Assembly (NCBI GenBank): GCA_038251425.1 | Contig: JBBSBI010000002.1 | Location: 28,945-92,944 of the forward strand | DNA length: 64,000 nucleotides | From: JBBRRP01 sp038251425 | GTDB lineage: Bacteria > Myxococcota_A > Polyangia > Polyangiales > Polyangiaceae | Reading direction: 5' to 3' | Shown here: positions 25,927-34,261 of the stretch, in pieces | How the letters are laid out: each line of letters begins with the position of its first letter | Position numbering within the stretch: position 1 is the first letter of the stretch | Position numbers and translations under genes: made by a program | Notes under the pieces: model-generated | Told to the model about the DNA's origin: nothing | The model's database searches: none | Seen by the model: only the letters and a program-made list of their open reading frames with translations

Positions 25927-26979
25927 ATGCGTCCCAAGGCGCTCGTTCACGCCAGCCTTGCAGTCCTCGGAGTCCTTCTCGCCGTCGGATTGTCAATCTT
26001 GACGTTTCGCACGGCGGAGGCGAGCGGGGTCGCGGCACTGCTTCGGCCTATTCCCTGGGTCCTTTTGCCACTGATTCTGCTTCCGCAGCTGATAGCACTG
26101 ACTCTCGAAAGCTGGGGTTGGGTTGAGGCCATTTTACTCATGGGTCACCGAGTGCCCCTGCTCCCGATACTTTTCGTAAGAATCAAAACCGAAGCACTTT
26201 CGCAAACTCTGCCTCTCGGCCCACTCTGGTGCGAATCGGCTAAACCGCTCCTCTTAAGGGGAATTGGCGTTCCTTGGGGAATTGGCGTCGCTTCGGTGGC
26301 GGCACGTAAGTACCTGTTGATCCTTTCCCAAGCCTGGTTCTTGTTGTTCTCGTTCGCAGTTGGGCATCAAGCGCTGGGGAGAGCGTCGGGGCAACTCTTG
26401 GGCTCTTCCATCCTCATGTGGCTACCACTGGTTGCCTCAGTGATTTTGGGATCTAGCGTATGTCTTGGAGGCTCACTTTTGGGCAAAGGCGCCGTGGCAT
26501 CGCAGCTTTGGAATCGACTCCGGGGCGTTCCGAATCGACGGCTGAGCGCCGTGCTTTCCTCTGCCCAAAATCATTTTTCCAGTACCGATTCTGGCCTCAC
26601 CAGGTTCTTCTCTCAGAAAATCACCCTGCGCCAGGTCGGCCCGTACGTCGGCTCCTGGCTGTGTGAATCCCTTGAAACGCTGCTGATTTTGCGGCTACTT
26701 TCGGTGCGCCTCGGTTTCGCCGAGGTGGTGAGTTTTGAAGTCCTGCTGACCCTGGCACGCAACGTGGCGTTCATGGTGCCCGCGGGACTTGGTATTCAAG
26801 ACCTCGGCTACGTCACGTTTTTCGGCGCGCTCGGTGTGCCAGAGCCCGTCCAACTGGGGGCGGCGTTCAGCATCCTGAAGCGAAGCAAAGAATTGACTTG
26901 GGCGTGCCTGGGCTACGCGGCCCTCGCTCGAAAACGCGCCTTTCCAACCCTCGAACCCACTCTCACCTCAGCCAACTGA
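25927..26979 (+). CDS. UPF0104/LPG-synthase-TM-like integral membrane protein
   Basis: 350 residues with about eight hydrophobic helices. The pattern LSQTLPLGPLWCESAKPLLL, and later ARNVAFMVPAGLGIQDLGYV, matches the lysylphosphatidylglycerol synthase transmembrane (UPF0104/HpnL-like) family, members of which act as or near lipid and glycolipid translocases. The soluble aminoacyl transferase domain of MprF is absent. It is the first gene of the eight-gene sugar-acid block (5 bp to the next). A role in moving a lipid-linked glycan is an inference from context. Confidence 0.8.
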   Translation: MRPKALVHASLAVLGVLLAVGLSILTFRTAEASGVAALLRPIPWVLLPLILLPQLIALTLESWGWVEAILLMGHRVPLLPILFVRIKTEALSQTLPLGPLWCESAKPLLLRGIGVPWGIGVASVAARKYLLILSQAWFLLFSFAVGHQALGRASGQLLGSSILMWLPLVASVILGSSVCLGGSLLGKGAVASQLWNRLRGVPNRRLSAVLSSAQNHFSSTDSGLTRFFSQKITLRQVGPYVGSWLCESLETLLILRLLSVRLGFAEVVSFEVLLTLARNVAFMVPAGLGIQDLGYVTFFGALGVPEPVQLGAAFSILKRSKELTWACLGYAALARKRAFPTLEPTLTSAN

Positions 26980-26984
26980 CAGCT

Positions 26985-27974
26985 ATGCCCCCTCGCGTTC
27001 TTTTCATCTGTGGTTCCATTAACCAAACCACCCAGCTGCATCAAATTGCCGGTCAATTGCCCGAAGCTGAAGCGTTCTATACGCCCTACTACGGCGGCCC
27101 CATCCTCGACTTCGCCCGTAAGGCCCGACTGTGTGAGTTCTCGATTGGTGGCACACGGTTAACACGGCGTTGTCTTGAATACTTGGAACGCCATGAGCTC
27201 AATATCGACCCGCATGGACGCCGCGGTAACTATGATCTCGTGGTGACCTGCTCAGATGTCGTAATTCCCGACAATATACGCGATTTTCCGGTCATTCTTG
27301 TGCAAGAGGGAATTTTGGATCCCGACAATACGTTGAGTTACCTCGCTCGGAAGTTTCCGTCGCTACCACGTTGGATTGCAGGAACTGCCACCACGGGATT
27401 GAGTCACGCCTATGACCGATTCTGCGTGGCCAGCGAAGGCTACAAGCGCTACTTCATTGGACGCGGTGTGGAGGAAGCCAAGCTAACCGTTACCGGCATT
27501 CCGAACTTTGACAACTGCGCGACATACCTCAAGAACGACTTTCCTCACCATGGCTATGCTCTGGTTTGCACCTCAGACGCTCGCGAGACGCTCAAGCTCG
27601 ACAAGCGCTACGCGTTCATCCAGTGGGCCGTCGGGAAGGCCGGAGGGCGGCCTTTGATTTTCAAGCTTCACCCCAATGAAAACGCGAAACGAGCCACCGC
27701 AGAAATCAACCGTTGGGTTCCCGGGGCGATCGTTCTTTCGGGCGGGAATACCAACGCGATGATCGCCAATTCAGAAGTGTTGATCACGCAATATTCGTCG
27801 GTCGTGTTTGTTGGGTTGGCACTAGGTAAGGAGTGCCACTCGTATCACCGCATGGAAGAACTGGTGGAACTCGTGCCAGAGCAGAATGGCCAGGCAGCGC
27901 AAAAGATTGCCGGTGTTTGTCGGGAATTTTTGGGGAAAAGCGCGTTCAATCGCCAAAGCGGAGTCGCCGCATGA
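26985..27974 (+). CDS. GT-B-fold glycosyltransferase-like/epimerase-like protein
   Basis: 329 residues from the ATG at 26985. The N-terminus VLFICGSINQTTQLHQIA is a nucleotide-sugar-fold beta-alpha unit. The C-half has KLHPNENAKRA and LITQYSSVVFVGLALGKE, as in CDP-glycerol glycerophosphotransferases, polysialyl/Kdo-type transferases and UDP-GlcNAc 2-epimerases. I cannot separate these by eye; a CMP-sugar-dependent transferase is attractive because the next gene encodes a cytidylyltransferase. The stop codon overlaps that gene (ATGA). Cytosolic. Confidence 0.7.
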   Translation: MPPRVLFICGSINQTTQLHQIAGQLPEAEAFYTPYYGGPILDFARKARLCEFSIGGTRLTRRCLEYLERHELNIDPHGRRGNYDLVVTCSDVVIPDNIRDFPVILVQEGILDPDNTLSYLARKFPSLPRWIAGTATTGLSHAYDRFCVASEGYKRYFIGRGVEEAKLTVTGIPNFDNCATYLKNDFPHHGYALVCTSDARETLKLDKRYAFIQWAVGKAGGRPLIFKLHPNENAKRATAEINRWVPGAIVLSGGNTNAMIANSEVLITQYSSVVFVGLALGKECHSYHRMEELVELVPEQNGQAAQKIAGVCREFLGKSAFNRQSGVAA

Positions 27975-28789
27975 AGCTTTTGGTGGTCGTGCAGGCGCGT
28001 CTGGGATCTTCACGGCTCCCGGGCAAGGTGCTGCTCCCACTCGCGGGCGAGCCAGCGCTCGTGCGTATGTTGGAAAGGGTGCGGGCAGCGACATCGCCGT
28101 TTCAGCTTGTCGTTGCCACCACGGATCTCGCACAGGATAGGCCGATAGTCGACTTGTGCGTCGAGCGTGGGATTGAAGTCTTTCGCGGTCACCCGCTCGA
28201 TGCACTAGACCGCCACTACCAAGCTGCCGTTCACTATTCTGCCGACGCAGTGGTCAAGATCCCATCCGACTGCCCCCTGATTGATCCGGGAGCCATTGAT
28301 CGTGTCCTTGGACACTTTCTGACGCAGGCGGGCGAATATGACTTCGTCACGAACCTTCTCCCGCCCACGTGGCCCGACGGTAATGACGTGGAAGTGATGA
28401 CGCTCTCCGCACTCAAGTCGGCGTGGGAAGAAGCGCAACGGCCCTTCGAGCGAGAACACACCACTCCCTTCATCTGGGAAAATCTTGGGCGATTTCGCGT
28501 ACGCAACGTGCGCTGGCAGACGGAACTCAACTACTCACAATCGCACCGATTCGTCCTCGACTACGCCGCAGACTACCAGTTCATCAGCGCGATCTTTGAG
28601 CGTCTATTGCCCAAGTTTGGGCCTGTCTTCTCGCTCGAACAAATTCTTGCACTCCTCGGCCAAGCACCCGAGCTTCAAGACATCAATCGCGAACACCTGG
28701 GTTCGTGTTGGCAGCAGAAGCACCTGCACGAGCTCAAAACCTTCGGGGTGCCCACAGCGCTCTCAACTGAGCCCCCAGCCAACCTCTAA
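27971..28789 (+). CDS. SpsF/NeuA-like cytidylyltransferase
   Basis: 272 residues from the ATG overlapping the previous stop. The nucleotide-binding start VVVQARLGSSRLPGKVLLPL and the loop VKIPSDCPLIDPGAIDRVL are typical of the spore-coat-polysaccharide SpsF branch of cytidylyltransferases, related to KdsB and NeuA. The family forms CMP- or CDP-sugars from CTP. Given the neighbouring NeuB-like and KdsC-like genes, CMP activation of a 3-deoxy-2-ulosonic acid is the likely reaction. Confidence 0.85.
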   Translation: MKLLVVVQARLGSSRLPGKVLLPLAGEPALVRMLERVRAATSPFQLVVATTDLAQDRPIVDLCVERGIEVFRGHPLDALDRHYQAAVHYSADAVVKIPSDCPLIDPGAIDRVLGHFLTQAGEYDFVTNLLPPTWPDGNDVEVMTLSALKSAWEEAQRPFEREHTTPFIWENLGRFRVRNVRWQTELNYSQSHRFVLDYAADYQFISAIFERLLPKFGPVFSLEQILALLGQAPELQDINREHLGSCWQQKHLHELKTFGVPTALSTEPPANL

Positions 28790-28803
28790 CAAGAACGGTC
28801 GAC

Positions 28804-30108
28804 ATGCATCGTCCCAACTCCGACAGTCCACTTCCCACCATCACCCAATCCGAAGCGTGGTACGAACGCGCCAAAGCCTGCATTCCGGGTGCGACACAAA
28901 CGCTGGCCAAAGGAGCCACTCAATACGTCGATGGCGTCGCTCCCAAGTTTCTACGTCGCGCTAAGGGGTGCCGCGTTTGGGACGTCGACGGCAACGAATT
29001 TATCGATCTCACGATGGCAGTCGGCCCTGTTTCACTCGGCTACGCGTATGATCGCGTGGACACTGCCGTGCGCGCTCAGCTGGAAGATGGCATCACCTTT
29101 TCCCTGGTGCATCCGCTCGAAGTCGAGGTGGCTGAGCTCATCAAAGAGAATGTTCCAGGCGCGGAAATGGTGCGTTTTAGCAAAACTGGCTGCGACGCAA
29201 CGAGTGCAGCTGTCCGCGTTGCACGCGCGTTTACTGGGCGCAACGTCGTCGCTTGTTGTGGGTACCATGGTTGGCACGATTGGTACATCGGTACGACTCC
29301 TCGAAGCCGTGGCGTTCCTCCTGAAGTTCAGGCGTTAACCCGAAAATTTACCTACAACGACTTAGACTCGGTGAAGGCGGCGCTGGATCGCGATGTTGCA
29401 GCCATCATTCTGGAGCCAGTGCTGTTCGAGCTCCCCAAGGAGGGCTTCCTCGCTGACGTGCGGAGGCTCTGCACCGAGAACGGTACGCTACTTATTTTCG
29501 ACGAAATGTGGACCGGCTTTCGGCTCGCGCTCGGCGGGGCGCAAGAATACTTCGACGTGAAGGCGGACCTTGCTTGCTTCAGCAAAGCGGTCGCCAACGG
29601 CATGCCGCTCAGTGTCCTTTCCGGCCGCCGTGACGTGATGCAGCTGTTTCAAGATGATGTCTTCTTTTACACAACCTTTGGTGGCGAAGCCCTTTCGCTC
29701 GCTGCCGCGAAAGCCACCATTCTGGAGCTTCGTGATCAACAGGTACCGAAATACCTCGCGCAAATGGGGGAAAGGTTAAAGGTTGGCTACAACGAACTAG
29801 CAGCGGGCCTCGGCCTCAACTTCACCCGTGCCGTAGGCCTTCCTTGCCGTTCGATGGTCACGTTCGATGAGACTGCTGTTGATCCCTTGTTGGCGAAGTC
29901 CCTCATCCAGCAAGAATTGGTCCGTCATGGAGTGCTGTGGAGCGGATTCCACAACATGAGCTTGTCTCACCAAGCTGAGGACATCGAACACATCCTTGCC
30001 GCTTATGCGTTGGCGCTTTCCGCACTCGAACGGACTCACCGTTTAGGCACTTTTGAGTCCGATCTGAAAGGGAAACCAGTTCAACCCGTGTTTCGCAAAA
30101 CTCGTTAG
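28804..30108 (+). CDS. Class III PLP aminotransferase, glutamate-1-semialdehyde-mutase-like
   Basis: 434 residues. PLP site: KTGCDATSAAVRVARAFTGR (phosphate loop), the Asp of IFDEMWTGFRL and Lys in CFSKAVANGMPLS. The sequence follows the HemL branch of class III aminotransferases, but the context is sugar biosynthesis. Members of this branch in nonulosonate and antibiotic clusters aminate keto-sugars or aldehydes. With the SDR 63 bp downstream, an oxidise-then-aminate step is plausible. A housekeeping tetrapyrrole role is unlikely here because no heme gene is nearby. Start ATG. Confidence 0.87.
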   Translation: MHRPNSDSPLPTITQSEAWYERAKACIPGATQTLAKGATQYVDGVAPKFLRRAKGCRVWDVDGNEFIDLTMAVGPVSLGYAYDRVDTAVRAQLEDGITFSLVHPLEVEVAELIKENVPGAEMVRFSKTGCDATSAAVRVARAFTGRNVVACCGYHGWHDWYIGTTPRSRGVPPEVQALTRKFTYNDLDSVKAALDRDVAAIILEPVLFELPKEGFLADVRRLCTENGTLLIFDEMWTGFRLALGGAQEYFDVKADLACFSKAVANGMPLSVLSGRRDVMQLFQDDVFFYTTFGGEALSLAAAKATILELRDQQVPKYLAQMGERLKVGYNELAAGLGLNFTRAVGLPCRSMVTFDETAVDPLLAKSLIQQELVRHGVLWSGFHNMSLSHQAEDIEHILAAYALALSALERTHRLGTFESDLKGKPVQPVFRKTR

Positions 30109-30170
30109 CTTGTCTCCACAACTCCATATTCCTGTCACTTTGTTCAGTCATTATCCCGTTTGCCACCTGC

Positions 30171-30986
30171 ATGACACCATTTAACCTCAAAGACCGTGTG
30201 GCAATCGTCACAGGCGCCATGGGACTGTTGGGGAAAGAGCACTGCTTAGCATTGCTCGAAGCGGGTGCGACGGTGGTTGTTGCCGACCTGGACCAAGGTT
30301 CTGCAGCGTCATACGCGACGGAGCTTGCGGCGTCCTATGAAGGCCGGGCCCTTGGGATAGGTGTCGACGTTGGCTCACCTGAATCCGTTGCTGCCATGAG
30401 CGATGAAGTGTTCAGGCGCTTTGATCGCGTGGACATTCTCGTGAACAACGCTGCGATTGACGACAAGGTGGAGTCTCCAAAGCTAGCGCTTGAGTTGAGC
30501 CGTTTTGAAAACTATCCGTTGGAATCCTGGGAGCGCTTGCTGAGGGTGAACCTCACGGGAGCCTTTTTGTGCTGCCAAAGCATCGCACCCCGTATGGCAG
30601 CGCGAAAAAGCGGAAGCATCATTAACGTCGCCTCCACCTATGGTGTGGTCGCTCCGCAACAGGGCCTTTATCTAGATCGCGAAGGGAACCAGCGCTTCTT
30701 CAAGTCTCCGGCGTATCCGGTCTCCAAGGCGGGCCTTTTGCATCTCACCCGATTCTTGGCTTCGTACTACGGAGCAAGTGGTGTTCGAGCCAACTCGCTC
30801 TCGCCGGGCGGGGTCAAGAATGCACAGAGCGAAGACTTCCAACAAGAATACGCTTCGCGTGTGCCACTCGCACGAATGGCCGAAAAGGGGGACTATCGAG
30901 GTGCACTCGTTTTTCTGGCGAGCGACGCCTCTGCCTACATGACGGGAGCCAATTTGGTGGTCGACGGAGGTTGGACAGCATGGTGA
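30171..30986 (+). CDS. Short-chain dehydrogenase/reductase (SDR)
   Basis: 271 residues. NAD(P)-binding TGAMGLLGKEH (about 13-20), Asp after the second strand (VVVADLDQG), suggesting NAD preference, NNAA motif, catalytic Ser in INVASTYG and YPVSKAG. The C-terminal segment ANLVVDGGWTAW is typical of classical SDRs. It could oxidise a hydroxyl on the sugar before transamination by the preceding gene's product. Its stop overlaps the start region of the next gene. Confidence 0.9.
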   Translation: MTPFNLKDRVAIVTGAMGLLGKEHCLALLEAGATVVVADLDQGSAASYATELAASYEGRALGIGVDVGSPESVAAMSDEVFRRFDRVDILVNNAAIDDKVESPKLALELSRFENYPLESWERLLRVNLTGAFLCCQSIAPRMAARKSGSIINVASTYGVVAPQQGLYLDREGNQRFFKSPAYPVSKAGLLHLTRFLASYYGASGVRANSLSPGGVKNAQSEDFQQEYASRVPLARMAEKGDYRGALVFLASDASAYMTGANLVVDGGWTAW

Positions 30987-31510
30987 AATTGCTGTCGCCT
31001 GAACAGCTTCGTTCGCGCGCATGCCGCACACGCTTGCTCGTGAGTGACGTCGATGGAGTGCTCACTCCCGCTCAAGTCTATTACAGCGAACGCGGAGAGG
31101 AGCTAAAACGCTTCAGCCTGCGCGACGGAATGGGCACGGAGCTGCTGCGTCACGCCGGTATAGAAACAGCCTTTTTTTCGCGCGAGAATTGCCAGATCGC
31201 TCTTCGCCGCGCGCGCAAGCTCGCGCTCACGCACGTTTGGCTCGGAGTTCAAGATAAAGCGCTCAAGTTGCCCGAGCTACTTCAGGGAGCCGGCTTCCGT
31301 TTGGATGAAGTTGCCTATATTGGAGACGACGTCAACGACACGGGCGCCATGCAATTGGTCGAAGAAGTCGGCCTCTGCGCCGCACCGAATGACGCCGTGC
31401 CAGCCGCCGCCAATGTCGCACATAAGTTAACGCAATGCAAAGGTGGCGAAGGTGCTTTCCGAGAATTCGCTGATTGGATCTTAAGTTTGAGACAGGAGTT
31501 GCAAATATGA
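30980..31510 (+). CDS. KdsC-like HAD phosphatase
   Basis: 176 residues from the ATG at 30980; a TTG nine bases earlier would give 179. HAD motif I is DVDGVLT with the extended hairpin YYSERGEELKRFSLRDGMG of C0-type KdsC phosphatases, motif II is FFSREN, and motif IV is IGDDVNDTGAM. KdsC and its relatives dephosphorylate 3-deoxy-2-ulosonate phosphates (Kdo-8-P, KDN-9-P, Neu5Ac-9-P). Its presence implies that the NeuB-like enzyme encoded next works on a phosphorylated aldose. It overlaps both neighbours (ATGA at the 3' end). Confidence 0.9.
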   Translation: MVKLLSPEQLRSRACRTRLLVSDVDGVLTPAQVYYSERGEELKRFSLRDGMGTELLRHAGIETAFFSRENCQIALRRARKLALTHVWLGVQDKALKLPELLQGAGFRLDEVAYIGDDVNDTGAMQLVEEVGLCAAPNDAVPAAANVAHKLTQCKGGEGAFREFADWILSLRQELQI

Positions 31511-32490
31511 CAACAAGCCAAATCACAAACCAAGTGTTGGATGAAATGGTTCGCCGCCCCGCGCTGCGGGGTCGAATGGCCGAGCCAAGCAGGTTGCATC
31601 CCAGTGTCAAGATTGGGAATCGCAGCGTGGGTGAAGACGAGCCCGTCTACGTGATTGCCGAAATCGGGATCAATCACAATGGGGACATTGATATCGCAAA
31701 ACGGCTAATTTCTGGGGCCAAACGTGCCGGCTGTGATGCCGTGAAGTTTCAGAAACGCACCCCTGAAACGTGCGTGCCCCGTGGCCAATGGGACCTCCAG
31801 CGCGACACGCCCTGGGGGCGCATGAAGTACATCGACTACAAGCGTCGGATGGAGTTTGACGAGGCACAGTACCGAGAGATCGAACGCTTCTGTCGCGTTG
31901 AAGGCATGGATTGGTTTGCTTCCTGTTGGGATGTCGAGTCGGTGGACTTCATGGAGAAGTTCGCGCCCCCCTGTTACAAGATCGCCTCAGCCTCCGTCAC
32001 AGACATGGAGCTGCTGGGTCGCCTCAAAGCGACCGGGCGCCCTGCGATCCTTTCGACCGGAATGTCTACTTCCGCTGAGGTTCATACAGCTGTCTCGGCT
32101 TTGGGACTTCAAGATCTTCTCATCGCCCACTCCACTTCAACCTATCCGTGTCCCGTTGAAGAGCTGAATCTGCGCATGATTCAGACGTTGAAGCTCAGGT
32201 ATCCAACCTGCCCGATTGGCTACTCAGGGCACGAAACGGGCCTCGCACCGACCTGGGCTGCTGTCGCCATTGGCGCCACGTTCGTCGAGCGCCACATCAC
32301 GCTCGATCGCGCCATGTGGGGAACGGACCACGCAGCATCCGTCGAGCTGAGCGGAATGGAGAAGCTCGTGGCACAGATTCGAGACATCGAAAAGGCACGC
32401 GGCGACGGCATCAAGCGGGTGTACGAGAGCGAAATTCCGTATCGGGAAAAGCTGCGCCGCGTCGCTTCCAGCGAACACGCCCAGCGTTAA
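31507..32490 (+). CDS. NeuB-family PEP-condensing sugar-acid synthase without SAF domain
   Basis: 327 residues. TIM-barrel motifs of NeuB: VIAEIGINHNGD, AGCDAVKFQKRTPE, HSTSTYPCP and GYSGHE, then VERHITLDRAMWG. The enzyme condenses phosphoenolpyruvate with an aldose or its phosphate to make a 3-deoxy-2-ulosonic acid. Sialate synthases normally carry a C-terminal SAF (antifreeze-like) domain of about 60 residues that closes over the partner active site. This protein stops about 25 residues after the barrel, so the SAF domain is absent. The start overlaps the phosphatase stop. Substrate unknown. Confidence 0.88.
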   Translation: MTTSQITNQVLDEMVRRPALRGRMAEPSRLHPSVKIGNRSVGEDEPVYVIAEIGINHNGDIDIAKRLISGAKRAGCDAVKFQKRTPETCVPRGQWDLQRDTPWGRMKYIDYKRRMEFDEAQYREIERFCRVEGMDWFASCWDVESVDFMEKFAPPCYKIASASVTDMELLGRLKATGRPAILSTGMSTSAEVHTAVSALGLQDLLIAHSTSTYPCPVEELNLRMIQTLKLRYPTCPIGYSGHETGLAPTWAAVAIGATFVERHITLDRAMWGTDHAASVELSGMEKLVAQIRDIEKARGDGIKRVYESEIPYREKLRRVASSEHAQR

Positions 32491-32536
32491 TGCGTCGTTT
32501 CGTGGATTCAGCACAAGCACTGCTTGGAGTCATGCT

Positions 32537-33307
32537 GTGAGCAGTGGAGTGATCACCGCGATCCTCATCGTCCTAGGCGCCGCGATCTTGATCGCAATGG
32601 AGCGCCTAAGCCCCTACGCGCCCGGGCAACGTCTCTTTCGCCCGGGGCTATTCACTGACCTCTTAGGCTACGCGCTCGCCCAAAGCTATGTTCTGAGTTT
32701 GGTGATTGGAGCGATCATTTACGGGGTCCAAAGGCATGCTGCGTTCTTGCCGCACGGCCTCGTTAGCTCCTGGCCGAGGTGGATGCAGCTGCTTTGTTTT
32801 TTCATCGTGCATGATTTTTATATTTACTGTTTTCACCGTTTGCAACACAGCTCCGACACCTTATGGCGCCTGCACGAGGCGCACCATTCAGTAAAAGATG
32901 TGGATTGGTTGTCCGGCGCCCGTTCCCATTCGCTTGAGATCCTAATCAACCAAACCATTGAGTTCGCTCCGATGGTACTGCTCGGAGCGGCCCCTGAGGT
33001 GATTGCGGCCAAAGGTGTGATCGACGCGCTATTTGGCATGTACATCCACGCGAACATCAACGTTCGGAGTGGCAAGCTGCAATACGTGTTGAACGGCCCA
33101 GAAATGCATCGTTGGCACCACTCCCGCGATGTTGCGGCACCCGGTAAGAACTTTGGCACGAAGCTGGCGATCTGGGATTGGCTCTTCGGCACCGCCTATT
33201 TGCCCGCGCATAAGCCAAAAGCCTATGGCCTCCCCGACCTAGATTATCCGAAAGAAGGCTGGTCGGCGTACTTCCGACACCACCTCCACTCCTTTCGGAG
33301 AAACTAA
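32537..33307 (+). CDS. Sterol desaturase/fatty acid hydroxylase superfamily membrane protein
   Basis: 256 residues, GTG start. About four transmembrane helices. The di-iron histidine motifs are present: HDFYIYCFHRLQH, LWRLHEAHHS and HRWHHS. Enzymes of this family hydroxylate or desaturate lipids, and some alkylglycerol- or carotenoid-type substrates, using O2. It closes the sugar-acid block (46 bp after the NeuB-like gene). It could modify the lipid part of the glycoconjugate; this is inference. The 50-bp gap after it holds no clear terminator. Confidence 0.88.
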   Translation: MSSGVITAILIVLGAAILIAMERLSPYAPGQRLFRPGLFTDLLGYALAQSYVLSLVIGAIIYGVQRHAAFLPHGLVSSWPRWMQLLCFFIVHDFYIYCFHRLQHSSDTLWRLHEAHHSVKDVDWLSGARSHSLEILINQTIEFAPMVLLGAAPEVIAAKGVIDALFGMYIHANINVRSGKLQYVLNGPEMHRWHHSRDVAAPGKNFGTKLAIWDWLFGTAYLPAHKPKAYGLPDLDYPKEGWSAYFRHHLHSFRRN

Positions 33308-33357
33308 AACCGGCGTTTACATTAACTCCTGCAATGGATAGCTGTGCTTTCCTGATT

Positions 33358-34239
33358 TCACGCTGCTGTCAGAGACTCACGCGCATCTCGCCCGAGCGCA
33401 GAGGCAATTTGTTCGACGGCTGCACGGAGCTTGGTCTTGGCGCGCTCTTCCAGTTGTCGGACACGTTCTCGAGACACTCCTAGGCGCCGACCAATTTCTG
33501 CGAGCGTCACCTCAGCGTCAGAATCTGCCAGGAGTCGAGCCTCAGCGATGTAGCGCTCGCGCTTATCCAGGCACAAAAGAGCTTCTCGGATGAGCCTCTG
33601 TTGGAATTCGGCATCCTCCGACTGTGAGATGCTCGTCTCTTGAGAAGTGCCAGCGCCAACTAAACTGTCGAGTAGCGAGAGGCCTTCGGCTCCTTGCGGC
33701 ATATCTATTGAGACGTCGGTGTTGTCGATCTGTCGCAGAAGCTCTGCTACCTTCTCTACCGGCATGCCAAGCGTCTGCGCCATATCTGTGAGCGCTTCCT
33801 CAGAATCCCCAAAGCGGTTCACACTCTTGGCCCGCTCGCGTCGTAGCTTGAAGAAGATGCGGCTCTTGAGCGCGCCCCTTCCACTCCTTGCAACACTGAA
33901 GTTCTTAAGCACAACGCCAACAATTCGGGCTCGGATCCAGAAGGTGGCGTACGTCACAAAACGCAATTCCCTCTCTGGCTCAAAACGATCCAGCGCCTCA
34001 AGCAGCGCAAAATTGCCCTCCCCGATGAGATCAGCCAGCGGAACATTATAACGCTGGTAGCGCCTTGCCATAGCGACGACGAATGGTAGATGCGCTTCAA
34101 TCAGCCGCCTCGCAGCATCCTGGTCGCGGTGTTGCTGCCAGCGAACGGCCAGCTCTCGTTCTTCTTGACGCTCGAGCTTGGGCGTTGTGTTGATGCGACT
34201 GATGTAGTGGGAGAGGCCAGAATTGTCTTGGTGGTTCAT
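33358..34239 (-). CDS. RpoH-like sigma-70 factor (group 3)
   Basis: 293 residues from the ATG at 34239, which has AAGGA seven bases upstream; an ATG at 34269 would overlap the upstream gene. Region 1.2/2: YISRINTTPKLERQEERELA, AHLPFVVAMARRYQRY, DLIGEGNFALLEALDRF and VTYATFWIRARI. A stretch KSRIFFKLRRER resembles the RpoH box. Region 4 ends with EIGRRLGVSRERVRQLEERA. Therefore probably a heat-shock-type alternative sigma factor. It lies 22 bp downstream of the DCC-family gene on the same strand. Confidence 0.88.
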   Translation of the reverse strand: MNHQDNSGLSHYISRINTTPKLERQEERELAVRWQQHRDQDAARRLIEAHLPFVVAMARRYQRYNVPLADLIGEGNFALLEALDRFEPERELRFVTYATFWIRARIVGVVLKNFSVARSGRGALKSRIFFKLRRERAKSVNRFGDSEEALTDMAQTLGMPVEKVAELLRQIDNTDVSIDMPQGAEGLSLLDSLVGAGTSQETSISQSEDAEFQQRLIREALLCLDKRERYIAEARLLADSDAEVTLAEIGRRLGVSRERVRQLEERAKTKLRAAVEQIASALGRDARESLTAA

Positions 34240-34261
34240 ACTGTTCCTTAGGTGTAACCTG

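Noticed and set aside
26985..27974. Calling the GT-B-like protein NeuC (UDP-GlcNAc 2-epimerase)
   Set aside because: The fold is shared by transferases and epimerases; I saw no decisive epimerase residue pattern.
28804..30108. Calling the aminotransferase hemL (glutamate-1-semialdehyde aminomutase)
   Set aside because: The context is sugar biosynthesis and no heme genes are near; I kept a class III name.
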